Positions 42,474-51,717 of a DNA stretch of 64,000 nt are shown here, one piece after another. This DNA is from Candidatus Rifleibacteriota bacterium (lineage in GTDB: Bacteria; Riflebacteria; Ozemobacteria; Ozemobacterales; Ozemobacteraceae). A program made the translations under genes and the position numbers. The notes beneath the pieces were generated by a model, which was not told the DNA's origin, did no database searches, and was given only the letters and a program-made list of their open reading frames with translations. The stretch spans positions 9,011-73,010 of the forward strand of contig JAKQQP010000396.1 in the NCBI GenBank assembly GCA_029564115.1, written 5' to 3'. Every line of letters starts with the position of its first letter. The stretch's first letter is position 1.

Positions 42474-44114
42474 TCAGTTTTCGGCGGGAACATGGCTCGA
42501 TTTTATCTGCTGGAACATGTTGTGCAGTTTTTCGAGTTTATCGGATCTTCTCGGAACCGGAACCGTTTCGAACTTGCTGTTGCCGGCAAGATCGGCTTCG
42601 CGGCTGGTGATTTTTGGTGTCAGCAGAATTACAAGCTCGTCTTCCTGATTTTTGACCGATTTGGTTTTGAAAAGCCGGCCAAGATAGGGGATTTTGCTGA
42701 GAACCGGCACGCCGTTCCAGGAAACGCCTTCGGTGCGGTTTATCAGACCACCGAGAACCACTGTCTGCTGATCTTTGATCTGCAGGGTAGTCATGATGCT
42801 GCGCTTGAGAATGTCGGGCTGCAATGAACCACGCAGGTAGCTGGGTTCTTCCTGTTTGGCGAATACAGAGAATTTGAGGTCTTCGCCGTTGACGAACATG
42901 TCTCTGATTACAAGCTTCAAGGTCGCAGAAACCTTCTCGAAGGTCGGATTGCCCTGATTGTCGATTGATTTGGGGAAATACAGATCCTGACCGACATTAA
43001 CGAATGCCAGACCGGAATCTGTTTCGATTTCCGTTTCAGGGGCAGCTTCGTCATCTTCTTTAAGCCAGCCGCCACCAGAAAGTTTGGTCGGTCTGGTGTT
43101 GGCATAAACAAGAAGTTTGGGGTTGGCGAGAACTTTGGCTTTGCCCTGGGATTCCCAGGCCTGGACTCTTGCGGTGATGAGGTCAAAACGGTTCATGTTT
43201 TTCATGAAGAAGGGATTCATGTATTTGGGAATGACCGCACTACCGGCTGCGCCGGCGTTCTCGATGAAGTTAACTGTGCCGGGGCCTGAACCGCTCCATT
43301 CGATGCCGAGATCTTTCGAATTGTTTTTGCTGACCTGAAGAATGTAGGCCTGAAATACGACCTGAACCGGGTTGTCGATAGTGACAAGGTTGCTCACCTG
43401 ATCTTCTGATTTTACGAAACCTCTCACGGTTTCGTTCAGGTGAATGAAGTCGTTCTGGTCGTTAACGCTGCCCTGAAGTACTACGCGCACATCGGCAGAG
43501 TCTGTGGCAAGAATATTGCTGGTCTGTTCGACATTGGGGTCGATGCTGGGCGAAATGACGCTGACCTTGACATTGGGAAGCTTGATGGCAGCTTCAATGC
43601 GCTGTTGCAGAGAAGAAACGCTGGTTTCCAGCTCAAGGAGGCTCAAAAGAGGTTTTTTGCCCAGAAGACTTTTGGCGACGTTCTCGGCGCGTTCTTTGTC
43701 TTCAGGTTTGCTGACCTGACCTTTAAGGTAGGCTGAGTCGGGGAATATTACCAGCTGAAGAGCTTTGTTGGCTACGATCGAATTGAACTTGGCAAGAATG
43801 ATTTCGTTCTCGTCGAAGGTTTCGACGTCGTAGACACGCCGGCCAGTCATATCCCAGAGGATGAGCTGGGTTTCACCAAGACCAAGACCTGAAATGATGA
43901 TTTCTTCGTCAGAAACGTTGAGGACGTCGACGACCCCTTCTTTGACGGCAAGAATCTTTTTGACGCCGTTGGCCGGAACTGCGGTTGATTTGCCTACAGG
44001 AATCATGAGCTTTTCAGCTGCAGAGATCTGCGACTGAAATGCAGCGCCAATGAAAGCACAGAGGGTGATCAACATGAAAACAACATGTTTTTTACTGGTA
44101 GTGGTTTTTATCAT
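42474..44114 (-). CDS. cpaC: Tad pilus outer-membrane secretin CpaC/RcpA
   Basis: CpaC/RcpA forms the outer-membrane channel for the Flp pilus. The 546-residue protein has a signal peptide (about 1-33), a pilus-secretin N-domain (ILAVKEGVVDVLNVSDEEII, then GLGETQLILWDMTGRRVYDV), a BON-like part and the C-terminal secretin domain (VQVVFQAYILQVSKNNSKDLG, then QQTVVLGGLINRT, PYLGRLFK and ELVILLTPKI). The start is placed at ATG 44114 because GGAGA precedes it; 44132 is the alternative. A 14-base gap separates it from cpaB. Confidence 0.93.
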   Translation of the reverse strand: MIKTTTSKKHVVFMLITLCAFIGAAFQSQISAAEKLMIPVGKSTAVPANGVKKILAVKEGVVDVLNVSDEEIIISGLGLGETQLILWDMTGRRVYDVETFDENEIILAKFNSIVANKALQLVIFPDSAYLKGQVSKPEDKERAENVAKSLLGKKPLLSLLELETSVSSLQQRIEAAIKLPNVKVSVISPSIDPNVEQTSNILATDSADVRVVLQGSVNDQNDFIHLNETVRGFVKSEDQVSNLVTIDNPVQVVFQAYILQVSKNNSKDLGIEWSGSGPGTVNFIENAGAAGSAVIPKYMNPFFMKNMNRFDLITARVQAWESQGKAKVLANPKLLVYANTRPTKLSGGGWLKEDDEAAPETEIETDSGLAFVNVGQDLYFPKSIDNQGNPTFEKVSATLKLVIRDMFVNGEDLKFSVFAKQEEPSYLRGSLQPDILKRSIMTTLQIKDQQTVVLGGLINRTEGVSWNGVPVLSKIPYLGRLFKTKSVKNQEDELVILLTPKITSREADLAGNSKFETVPVPRRSDKLEKLHNMFQQIKSSHVPAEN

Positions 44115-44128
44115 GATGATTCTCCTGT

Positions 44129-45151
44129 TCACTCTGCGGAAGAGACTGATTCAGCGGTCGATTCGGCTGAAGCAGGCGCAGTGGATTCCTGGGAAATGCT
44201 CGGAACATGTGCTGGTAGAGCCTGAAATCTAGCAGCGGCCGGGCCGCCGTATTTGTACATTTCACGCTTCATGCCTGAACCAAACATGATCTCGACTTTG
44301 CCATCATCAACCGGAACCATAATTGGTGCCTGAGTTCTGGCTTCTACAGATGGTTCGGTCTTAATCGCCTGAACTGCCTGAACGAAGTCCGGGTGCCCGA
44401 TATCGCTCAAAACGATGCGTTCTGTAGCGCCCTTTGTCTGAACCCGCTGATCTTTGTCTTTGGGGTTTTTCAGAACAAGTCTGAAGCTGGTTCCGGAGTC
44501 GAGATACATAAGTTTTTCGAGGTCTGTGGGGGAAAGGGCGAGAGTGACCAGCTCGACTTTGCCAGCGGCAATTGCCGGTGAAGCGGTCGCTACAGCACTG
44601 TCGAATTCGTAGGTGCTGCCTACAGCCAGGATCTGAATGTCTTGAAGAACGATTTTGGTTATCGGCTCGCTGTTGCGTGGGCGGAAAGTTGCGATTACAT
44701 CGACATAGTCACCCTGCTGAATGAATCCGCCGACTGAGGTCGCTTTGTTTACCGCTATCGACACCGCACGTTTGCCTGGTGGAATTGCTCTTGCCAGATT
44801 TGGAACCTGAGCTTCGTCAAGCAGGCGAATCGGAGTCATGATATCGTCGGGAAGAATGGTTACGGCGGTGTATCGGTTCGTGATAGACGCAATGGAAGTG
44901 TATGCCGTGTCAGGAACAGCGGATGCTATGAGTTCACGCAGTTCGAAACTTGCAGACACGATGGCCGGTTCAAGTCTGGTTCGTGCCGCCAGCCTCTTCT
45001 TGCTTACGACAACAGCTTTTTTCATTATTGTCGGCTGCTGTACCACAGGAGCTTCGACACGAGCCGGCTGGCTCGTCTGCAGCTTGTTCCAGAGAAGCAT
45101 TGAGATGGCAAGTGAGGCCACTAATGCGACAATGATCGCTCTTCTGTTCAC
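44129..45151 (-). CDS. cpaB: Tad pilus assembly protein CpaB/RcpC
   Basis: CpaB/RcpC is a periplasmic partner of the secretin. The 340-residue protein has one N-terminal membrane helix (AIIVALVASLAISMLLW), an SAF-like domain (AVVVSKKRLAARTRLEPAIV, then LARAIPPGKRAVSIAVN and GGFIQQGDYVDVIAT) and the RcpC domain after it. The C-terminus is a low-complexity tail rich in Ser, Ala, Glu. The start is a GTG with a strong GGAGGATC site upstream. The 178-base gap before it holds no Flp pilin gene. Confidence 0.92.
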   Translation of the reverse strand: MNRRAIIVALVASLAISMLLWNKLQTSQPARVEAPVVQQPTIMKKAVVVSKKRLAARTRLEPAIVSASFELRELIASAVPDTAYTSIASITNRYTAVTILPDDIMTPIRLLDEAQVPNLARAIPPGKRAVSIAVNKATSVGGFIQQGDYVDVIATFRPRNSEPITKIVLQDIQILAVGSTYEFDSAVATASPAIAAGKVELVTLALSPTDLEKLMYLDSGTSFRLVLKNPKDKDQRVQTKGATERIVLSDIGHPDFVQAVQAIKTEPSVEARTQAPIMVPVDDGKVEIMFGSGMKREMYKYGGPAAARFQALPAHVPSISQESTAPASAESTAESVSSAE

Positions 45152-45329
45152 GGTTGAGGATCCTCCTCGACGCTAAATATAATGAGAGAGAATAACATAC
45201 ACTTCTCTTAAGGGCAAGAACAAGCTCTGATTCGGCAAGATTCAGGATATTCTTAACCCACCAAGTGTACATGATAATATACAAGTCACAAAAAAAAACC
45301 AGGTATTTTTTTGTAATGCTATGGTTTTT

Positions 45330-45869
45330 TTACCAGGTGATAATAAAGGTGTGGTAACAGGCGGCGAGAGTGGCTAAAAAAATGTCGACTCCCAGTAGAA
45401 ACCTGAATTTGCCTTCTTTGAAAGTGGTGAGGTTTTCTTTTTGAATTGTTTTTTCTCTAAAAATGCCGGTCGAGAAACTTGTTACCAGCATTGAAAAGCC
45501 ATTTGATCCGTAATTTAAAAACTGAATCAGCAGAGCGTGTACTACTCCAAAAGCTGACGCATAAAGAAAAACGCTGAAAACAAAATAAGAGCCTCCCAGG
45601 GCACCAATAGCTCCGAGGAGTTTAACATCACCCATGCCCATGAGGCCCAGCATAGCGAAGGGCAGATACATGGCAATGCCGAAAAACGTCGCTGCCAGGC
45701 TGTAGCCAAGACCCGACAGGCCATCTATATACAGATTCATTCCCCAGCCCAGAAAGATAGCCGGAAAGGTCAGCCAGTTGTAGATTTTGCCGTGCCGACA
45801 ATCAGAAATCATTGCCACAAAAGCGATAATTGCGGCAACGATCTGTGGCGGAGTCATGTTGAAGGGCAT
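45330..45869 (-). CDS. cpaA: Prepilin peptidase CpaA/TadV
   Basis: CpaA/TadV cleaves Flp prepilins and pseudopilins. The 179-residue polytopic protein has both catalytic Asp motifs: SDCRHGKIYN and the GxGD motif MGMGDVKLLGAIGAL. There is no methylase domain, as usual for TadV. It lies 7 bases after the chain-length-determinant gene and 178 bases before cpaB. Confidence 0.93.
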   Translation of the reverse strand: MPFNMTPPQIVAAIIAFVAMISDCRHGKIYNWLTFPAIFLGWGMNLYIDGLSGLGYSLAATFFGIAMYLPFAMLGLMGMGDVKLLGAIGALGGSYFVFSVFLYASAFGVVHALLIQFLNYGSNGFSMLVTSFSTGIFREKTIQKENLTTFKEGKFRFLLGVDIFLATLAACYHTFIITW

Positions 45870-45876
45870 TGGCTTC

Positions 45877-47841
45877 TCAGATTTTTACGTAGCCGAGAAT
45901 TCTGGCTCTGACGTTATTGAGCAGTTTGCGTGAGGCACGCAGATCTTCTTCCGGTTCACCTTCGCGGTGCAGGAAGACCATGGCGCCGATCTGACCTGCA
46001 AGTATGCCTGTTTCAGGATATTCCAGCAGGGCGGGGGTGTCGATCAGGATAATTTCGACGCGCCGCTTGAGATCGGTAAGGAGGTCTATCATTTCTGGGG
46101 ACCCCAGCACATCTGCCGGAGTTTTGGGAGCTATGCCCGCACAGATCAGCGAAAGGTTCGGAACATCGGTTGCCTGCAGGGCGTCGCGCATTTTTTTTCC
46201 TTGCAGCAGGTCTGCGAGGCCGCAGGTATTGTTGAGATCAAACATGCGGTGCAGGGAAGGGCTGCGGAAATTGGCATCGATCATCAATACGGAGTAGCCG
46301 CTTTGAGCCAGCAGAATTGCCGTGTTGGCCAGCATGGTGCTGCGCCCGGCCCCTGATCTGGCTGAACCGACCAGGATAATTCTGGTTTGTGATTCGGACA
46401 TACATACCTGGAGATTTGAAACCAGGTTTTTGAATGGATTCAGAGTTGGTGAGCCCGGGTCATTGAGGGCCACGAGTCGTTCGTCGTAGCGTGTCGTCGT
46501 TTCTTCTTCGTCATCTGGCTCAGGCAGAGCCAGGGGAGTGCATGTCAGCGACGGAGCTTCAAGGATGATTTCAACGGGTTCAGCGGTGAGCATCAAATGG
46601 TTGGGGGGCTGGACCGAGCTTGCCAGGATATTGCCTGATACGCCTATCAATTCAGCTTTCATCGGTGCCGGTGAATAAAGCAGGAAGATTGCCATCAAGA
46701 CCCCTGATGCAACTGCAAGGCAATCTCTCTGCAGTGAGCTGAAGCCGACAGAAGTGGGTGGGCGGGCATCTTTTTTCAGAACATTTATGCGCCCGGCAGT
46801 AGTGCTGCGTGTGATTTTAGATTCTTCAAGTTCCAGAATGGCTTTTCTATGTAATTCTTCGAGAGTGGCGATGCGCATGGCTATTGTTTCGGGGTTGCCA
46901 GCCGCGATTGCCGCTTCAGCTGCAAGTGTTTCCCGTTCTTCGTTCAGGCGTGTTTTAAGAGTTGCGAGTTTTTCGCGGTCAATGTTGATTTCTTCTGTCA
47001 GCGCGAGATACTCAGGATTACTCTTTTTCATTTTGGTTCTTGTTCTAGCGCCTGCCAGTTTTTTTTCGAGGTCTTTGATGCGATTTTTGCAGGCAATGAC
47101 GCGCGGGTGTTTTTCTTTGTAGTTTTTGAACAATTCAGCGAGTTGATTGCGTTGGTCGCGCAATTCGTCGTTGAATCTCTGGTAGTCGGCGGTTTCTTCT
47201 TCTATGTAGTAAAAGACCTCTTCTGGTGTCGTCTGTAATCTTCGCCCGTTCAGGTCGATCTTTTCTTCGAGGTGGTTAATCGAGCTTTCAAGACTTACTG
47301 TCTGTTCATCAACTTTGGTTGTGGCTTTTATGCTGGCCTGAACCAGTTCGTGCCTGAGTTCTGAAATGTTGGCTTCAAGGTGCTGAAGCTTGTTTTGTAG
47401 GGCTTTTACCGCAAATTCCTGCGCTTCGGAGCTGTAACCAAGAAAATGCTCTGAGAGAACCTGGATGACGGCATTGCCAAGTTCTTTGAGTAGAACCGGG
47501 TTTTCGTGCCTGACGGCGAGAGTTACCAGGCCGGGTCCGGAATCTTTGAACGCTATAGCGTCTTCTTTTCTTATGTCGGTTTCTAAGAGACCACTTTTTT
47601 TGGCGATTTCATCGATGACCTTGCGTTGCGAAAGAACGCCCTGCATTGTGGCAGCGAGGCTTATTTCGCTGGTATTTTCGGTCGTCATGACTCGCAGAAG
47701 CGATTCACTCTGGTAGACTGTGGGTATGTAGCGGTTGAGAATGAATGAAGCGAACACAGCCAGGCCTACTATGATGGTCGCCCAGCCGGCATTTTTTTTG
47801 AGACTTCTGATGATGCCTTCTATCAGGCTTTCTTGAACCAT
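45877..47841 (-). CDS. Wzz-type chain-length determinant fused to a BY-kinase-like ATPase
   Basis: A 654-residue fusion of a Wzz-like membrane part and a cytoplasmic ATPase, as in bacterial tyrosine kinases of polysaccharide export. One membrane helix is near 18-36. A long coiled coil follows (about 145-370, e.g. NKLQHLEANISELRHELVQA). A second membrane helix is near 375-393 and a ParA-like domain runs from about 480. The P-loop region is VGSARSGAGRSTMLAN, with Arg for the catalytic Lys; Walker A' is VLMIDANFRSPSL. The Tyr-rich C-terminal cluster of true kinases is absent (the protein ends LGYVKI). It precedes cpaA in the Tad cluster. I infer a scaffold for export or polar placement, not an active kinase. 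Confidence 0.78.
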   Translation of the reverse strand: MVQESLIEGIIRSLKKNAGWATIIVGLAVFASFILNRYIPTVYQSESLLRVMTTENTSEISLAATMQGVLSQRKVIDEIAKKSGLLETDIRKEDAIAFKDSGPGLVTLAVRHENPVLLKELGNAVIQVLSEHFLGYSSEAQEFAVKALQNKLQHLEANISELRHELVQASIKATTKVDEQTVSLESSINHLEEKIDLNGRRLQTTPEEVFYYIEEETADYQRFNDELRDQRNQLAELFKNYKEKHPRVIACKNRIKDLEKKLAGARTRTKMKKSNPEYLALTEEINIDREKLATLKTRLNEERETLAAEAAIAAGNPETIAMRIATLEELHRKAILELEESKITRSTTAGRINVLKKDARPPTSVGFSSLQRDCLAVASGVLMAIFLLYSPAPMKAELIGVSGNILASSVQPPNHLMLTAEPVEIILEAPSLTCTPLALPEPDDEEETTTRYDERLVALNDPGSPTLNPFKNLVSNLQVCMSESQTRIILVGSARSGAGRSTMLANTAILLAQSGYSVLMIDANFRSPSLHRMFDLNNTCGLADLLQGKKMRDALQATDVPNLSLICAGIAPKTPADVLGSPEMIDLLTDLKRRVEIILIDTPALLEYPETGILAGQIGAMVFLHREGEPEEDLRASRKLLNNVRARILGYVKI

Positions 47842-47934
47842 TTACACAGCCCCCCTGGTGTCGATGTCTTGAAAAGAATATTTATCTATCAATGAATCGG
47901 CATATTGAAGTCTGTAGTTTAGCCGCCGGAAAAT

Positions 47935-47963
47935 AAAAAATGGAACGGCGGCTGCCGTTCCAT
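47935..47963 (-). terminator. Terminator of the sugar aminotransferase gene
   Basis: TGGAACGGC (47941-47949), a 4-base loop and GCCGTTCCA (47954-47962). On the minus strand it is followed by six T (47940-47935). It lies 26 bases past the stop at 47989 and isolates this gene from the Tad cluster. Confidence 0.88.
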
Positions 47964-47988
47964 TCTGTGTTCAAAAAGGCCTGAAAAA

Positions 47989-49092
47989 TCAGATTTTGAA
48001 ATTATTTATCGTTGTGGCGACGAACTCGATCTGCTCCGGGCTGAGTTCTGGGTATATGGGAAGTGCGATGGTGGTGTCGGCTGCTTTTTCAGATTCGGGG
48101 AAATCACCTTTTCTGTAGCCGAGGTTTTCGAAACATTTCTGTTGATGCAACGACAGGGGATAGTAAACTGAGCAGCCGATTTCGTTAGCGGTCAGGTGAG
48201 CTTTGAGGGCGTCTCTGTTTTTGACCCTGATCACATACTGGTTGTAGATATGAAAGCAGTCTGGTTTTTCAACAGGTGTTATCACTTCAGGATTGTTTTT
48301 GAACAGTTCGTTGTAGAGGGCGGCATTTTTTCTGCGGCCTTCTGTCCAGGAGGCGAGATGCGGCAGTTTAACCGAGACGACTGCAGCCTGCAGAGCGTCG
48401 ATTCTGGCATTGAGACCGACTTCCTGATGCTGATACTGAACCTGGCCGCCGTGAACCCGCAAGCCTTTGAGGCGCTCATAAAGGTCTTTTCTGTTGGTCG
48501 AGACCAGACCGCCATCACCGAAACAGCCAAGATTTTTGCTGGGGAAAAAGCTGAAGCAACCGGCGTCTCCGAATGCGCCCGCGTCTTTACCCTTGTATCT
48601 GGAGCCGATTGCCTGGGCTGCGTCTTCGATAACGGCCAGGTTATGCTTTCTGGCTATTTCCATGAGCGGGCCCATGTCGACACACTGGCCGAAAAGGTGG
48701 ACTGGCATGATGGCTCTGGTTTTCGGGGTAATTACTTTTTCTATCTGGTCTACCCGCATCAAAAATGTTGTCGGGTCGATGTCGACAAACCTGGCTCTTG
48801 CCCCAACTCTTGCGATTGAGCCGGCAGTGGCGAAAAAGGTGTATGGTGTGGTGATAACTTCGTCATCGCGGCCGATATCGAGTGCCATCAGGGCGAGAAG
48901 CAGCGCATCGGTGCCGGAGGAGCAACCAAGAGTGTGGTCGACACCTATGTATGACGCCATTTCTTTTTCGAGTTTTTCTACTTTGGGCCCAAGAATAAAT
49001 CCCTGGTTTTCAATTATTTCCATGATTTCGGGGATTACCCGCTCTTTAATTTGAGCATACTGTGGTTTGAGATCAAGGAGAGGAACTTTCAT
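47989..49092 (-). CDS. DegT/DnrJ/EryC1 family sugar aminotransferase
   Basis: A PLP-dependent aminotransferase of 367 residues that makes amino-sugars for surface polysaccharides. Seen: the opening VPLLDLKPQYAQIKERVIPE, SSGTDALLLALMALDIG, the Asp157 region (VIEDAAQAIGSRYKG) and the PLP Lys186 in SFFPSKNLGCFGDGG. This pattern is like WlbE/WecE-type enzymes; the exact sugar nucleotide is not known. It stands alone, divergent from obgE, next to the Wzz-type protein. Confidence 0.88.
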   Translation of the reverse strand: MKVPLLDLKPQYAQIKERVIPEIMEIIENQGFILGPKVEKLEKEMASYIGVDHTLGCSSGTDALLLALMALDIGRDDEVITTPYTFFATAGSIARVGARARFVDIDPTTFLMRVDQIEKVITPKTRAIMPVHLFGQCVDMGPLMEIARKHNLAVIEDAAQAIGSRYKGKDAGAFGDAGCFSFFPSKNLGCFGDGGLVSTNRKDLYERLKGLRVHGGQVQYQHQEVGLNARIDALQAAVVSVKLPHLASWTEGRRKNAALYNELFKNNPEVITPVEKPDCFHIYNQYVIRVKNRDALKAHLTANEIGCSVYYPLSLHQQKCFENLGYRKGDFPESEKAADTTIALPIYPELSPEQIEFVATTINNFKI

Positions 49093-49235
49093 TTACGCCT
49101 CCGGCTGTTAGACATGCGATAAAAAGATAGTGAAAAAATACACTTGCAGATTACACCAGCCGGTAAAACACAGTCAATCGTTTTCTGCAAAGCTTATGCA
49201 ACTGTAAAGTTTGAGTGGTTTATAAACGGAGAAAG

Positions 49236-49244
49236 TGGTATAAT
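49236..49244 (+). promoter_or_regulatory. Extended -10 promoter of obgE
   Basis: TGG-TATAAT, with the -10 at 49239-49244, ends 6 bases before the obgE ATG at 49251. The nearest TTGAGT (49211-49216) leaves a 22-base spacer. Transcription would begin at or next to the start codon. Confidence 0.6.
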
Positions 49245-49250
49245 CCACAC

Positions 49251-50534
49251 ATGAAATTCGTAGATGAAGTTACAATACAGGTGTCTTCCGGCAATGGCGG
49301 TAATGGAATTGTCGCCTTCAGGCGCGAAAAATTCGTGCCAATGGGCGGCCCGGCTGGCGGCGACGGCGGCCGAGGCGGCGACCTCGTTTTTGAGGCTACC
49401 GACGACCTTACCACTCTTTATGAACTGAGTTTTACCAGAATTTACAAAGCCGAAGACGGCGGGCACGGTCAACAGAAAAATATGGCCGGCGCCAACGGTC
49501 GCGAGCTCGTTGTGAAGGTTCCCGTCGGGACACTCGTCTACGACCTGGAAACCGGGCAGCTGCTCGTAGATCTTGACCACAAGGGGCAGCGGGAAGTCGT
49601 CGCCCGTGGCGGCCGTGGTGGCTGGGGCAATGCCCGTTTTGCCACATCGGTGCGTCGAACGCCCAGAATCGCCGAAAAGGGCGAACCGGGCAAAAATCTG
49701 CACCTGCGACTTGAACTGAAACTTCTTGCCGATGTCGGTCTGGTTGGCTTGCCAAATGCCGGAAAATCGACGTTTTTGCGTTCAGTCAGCAATGCCAGGC
49801 CTAAAGTAGCTGATTACCCGTTTACAACTCTGACGCCGAGTCTGGGTATTGTCAAACCCGAAGGGCTGCCTTCATTTTGTATGGCCGACATACCTGGCCT
49901 TATCGAGGGCGCTCATACCGGCAGTGGGCTGGGCACACAGTTTCTCAGGCACATCGAGCGTACCCGCATTCTTCTTCATCTGGTCGATGTCAGCCAGCTC
50001 GACATGGAAGACATAACCAAAAATTATGACATCATCATGGCCGAGCTGAAAGAATTTTCCGATGAGCTGGCCTCGAAGCCTGTCGTTGTCGCCGCCAATA
50101 AAATGGATCTTCCCGATTCGCGCGAGCTTTTTCCCGAGTTTAAAGAAGCTCTCGAAGCTCGGGGAGTTAAGGTGTTCGCCGTATCAGGCGCGACTCGTGA
50201 AGGCGTTGAAGAGCTGCTGAAGTATCTGAGCGGTCGTCTGAAAGATCTGCGCCCGCCCGATCTTTTAGCCGCCAATGAAGAAGAAAAACTCTACGAGTAT
50301 ATCGAGCCCTTCGTGATCGATGAAGATGGCCCGGGTCGCTGGTTAGTTACCGGCCCGGAGATCGAGCGTCTTGTGGCGATGACTGATTTTACCAGTGACG
50401 AGGCAATTGCGGTTTTCAGGCAGAAGCTACGCAAGATTGGCTTTATGGATGAACTCGCTGTGCTTGCTGCAGACGACGAAGATATTTTTTCAATCGGCGA
50501 CATGGAATTTGCTTATCGGGAGTTTTTTGATTGA
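49251..50534 (+). CDS. obgE: GTPase ObgE (CgtA)
   Basis: Obg is an essential GTPase for 50S assembly and stress signalling. The 427-residue protein has the glycine-rich Obg fold (FVDEVTIQVSSGNGGNG, then GGPAGGDGGRGGD), the G domain (GLPNAGKSTFLRS, DIPGLIEGAH, ANKMDLPD) and the C-terminal OCT domain (about 340-427). The start ATG 49251 fits the family N-terminus; a GTG at 49215 would add 12 unconserved residues. The transcript is probably leaderless. Its stop overlaps the TTG start of the nadD-yqeK gene. Confidence 0.95.
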   Translation: MKFVDEVTIQVSSGNGGNGIVAFRREKFVPMGGPAGGDGGRGGDLVFEATDDLTTLYELSFTRIYKAEDGGHGQQKNMAGANGRELVVKVPVGTLVYDLETGQLLVDLDHKGQREVVARGGRGGWGNARFATSVRRTPRIAEKGEPGKNLHLRLELKLLADVGLVGLPNAGKSTFLRSVSNARPKVADYPFTTLTPSLGIVKPEGLPSFCMADIPGLIEGAHTGSGLGTQFLRHIERTRILLHLVDVSQLDMEDITKNYDIIMAELKEFSDELASKPVVVAANKMDLPDSRELFPEFKEALEARGVKVFAVSGATREGVEELLKYLSGRLKDLRPPDLLAANEEEKLYEYIEPFVIDEDGPGRWLVTGPEIERLVAMTDFTSDEAIAVFRQKLRKIGFMDELAVLAADDEDIFSIGDMEFAYREFFD

Positions 50535-51610
50535 GGACAGGTATTTTTGGCGGAAGTTTCGACCCGGTGCATCAGCAGCATCTTCAGATTGCTCTGGCAG
50601 CCCTGATTGAGTGCCATCTCGACGAAGTATGGTTCGTGCCTGTGTTTCAGCCGGTTCACAAGGGGCGTGTCGCCCTCGATTACCAGCATCGCCGTCAGCT
50701 GTTGCAGGCTGCTTTGCGGGATTGCCCACACAGCAGAATCTGTGACATAGAAATGGAGATGGGCGGACCTTCATACACGTTCAGAACTGTTGAGATGCTA
50801 CAGGATCGGCACCCCGATCGCGAATTCTTTTTGATCATCGGTGGCGATTCTCTTGCCGAGCTGCCGTCATGGCGAAATATCGAAGCATTGACCAGGCAGA
50901 TCGAATTTATTGTCGTTGAACGTCCGGGTTTTGAATGCGAGTCGCCTTTTCCCGATGCGACGATTCATTGGGCGCCCTGTCTACTTTCGCCGGTTTCATC
51001 GACAGATCTCAGAATACGACTTGCTCAGCACGATTTTGCAGGCATAGAGTTGCCGTTTGAAGTTTTGATGCAGATTTTGCTGCAAGATCATTATGGCAGT
51101 CTTGGCGAAAAATATCGACTCTGGCTCAAACGGGTCACGGAAAAACAGTCTGGTTCTCCTGAAGGTCTGCAGGAACACATGCGCAGTGTTACCAGACTGG
51201 CTGTTCAATACTCTCTTGAACTTGGTTGTGACCCCAGGCCGGCTCTGATTGCCGGTATGGCTCATGATATTTTTCGTGATGCCCCTGATGCAGAGATCAT
51301 TGGTCTCGTAGGTGGCACTAACTTTATTATCGATGAAAGGCAGCGCGAGGTTCCGATGCTCGCTCACGGGCCTGCTGCGGCCGCCTGGTTGCTAAAAATA
51401 GCGCCAGATATTGACTCAACCATAGTTTCGGCAGTCAAGAATCACACTTTTCCGATGGCTGATTCGCCCTTACTGACCAGAATTCTTGCCGTAGCAGACA
51501 CTCTCGACCCCGTAAGAAAAATTCCTGAACGGGACATGCTTCGCCAGTCTGATATGACTTTTTCTGAGAGATATCAGAAAGTTCTCGATTTAAAACAGTT
51601 TCATGACTGA
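50531..51610 (+). CDS. Fusion: nicotinate-nucleotide adenylyltransferase NadD and HD-domain phosphohydrolase YqeK
   Basis: Two enzymes in one chain of 359 residues. The N-terminal NadD part (1 to about 190) makes deamido-NAD, with the nucleotide motif GIFGGSFDPVHQQHL and the SPVSSTDLRIRL motif. The C-terminal part (about 205-355) is YqeK-like, an HD hydrolase that splits Ap4A: HMRSVTRLAVQYSLEL, the metal motif AGMAHDIFRD, then AVKNHTF and ILAVADTLDPVR. In Firmicutes these are separate neighbours (obg-nadD-yqeK). The start is a TTG overlapping the obgE stop by 4 bases. No rsfS gene follows. Confidence 0.9.
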   Translation: MRTGIFGGSFDPVHQQHLQIALAALIECHLDEVWFVPVFQPVHKGRVALDYQHRRQLLQAALRDCPHSRICDIEMEMGGPSYTFRTVEMLQDRHPDREFFLIIGGDSLAELPSWRNIEALTRQIEFIVVERPGFECESPFPDATIHWAPCLLSPVSSTDLRIRLAQHDFAGIELPFEVLMQILLQDHYGSLGEKYRLWLKRVTEKQSGSPEGLQEHMRSVTRLAVQYSLELGCDPRPALIAGMAHDIFRDAPDAEIIGLVGGTNFIIDERQREVPMLAHGPAAAAWLLKIAPDIDSTIVSAVKNHTFPMADSPLLTRILAVADTLDPVRKIPERDMLRQSDMTFSERYQKVLDLKQFHD

Positions 51611-51717
51611 TCGCATCATAATCCGGAAATAAAAAGAAACAGCTGCGGGCTCTTCTGGCGAAGACCAATCTAATTTTATCTGGAGTTTACCTGCTGCATC
51701 TGTTATCATGAGCCGGT

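Noticed and set aside
44970..45284. Minus-strand frame upstream of cpaB as a possible Flp pilin
   Set aside because: It overlaps cpaB in another frame and lacks the Flp prepilin Gly/Glu-Tyr motif.
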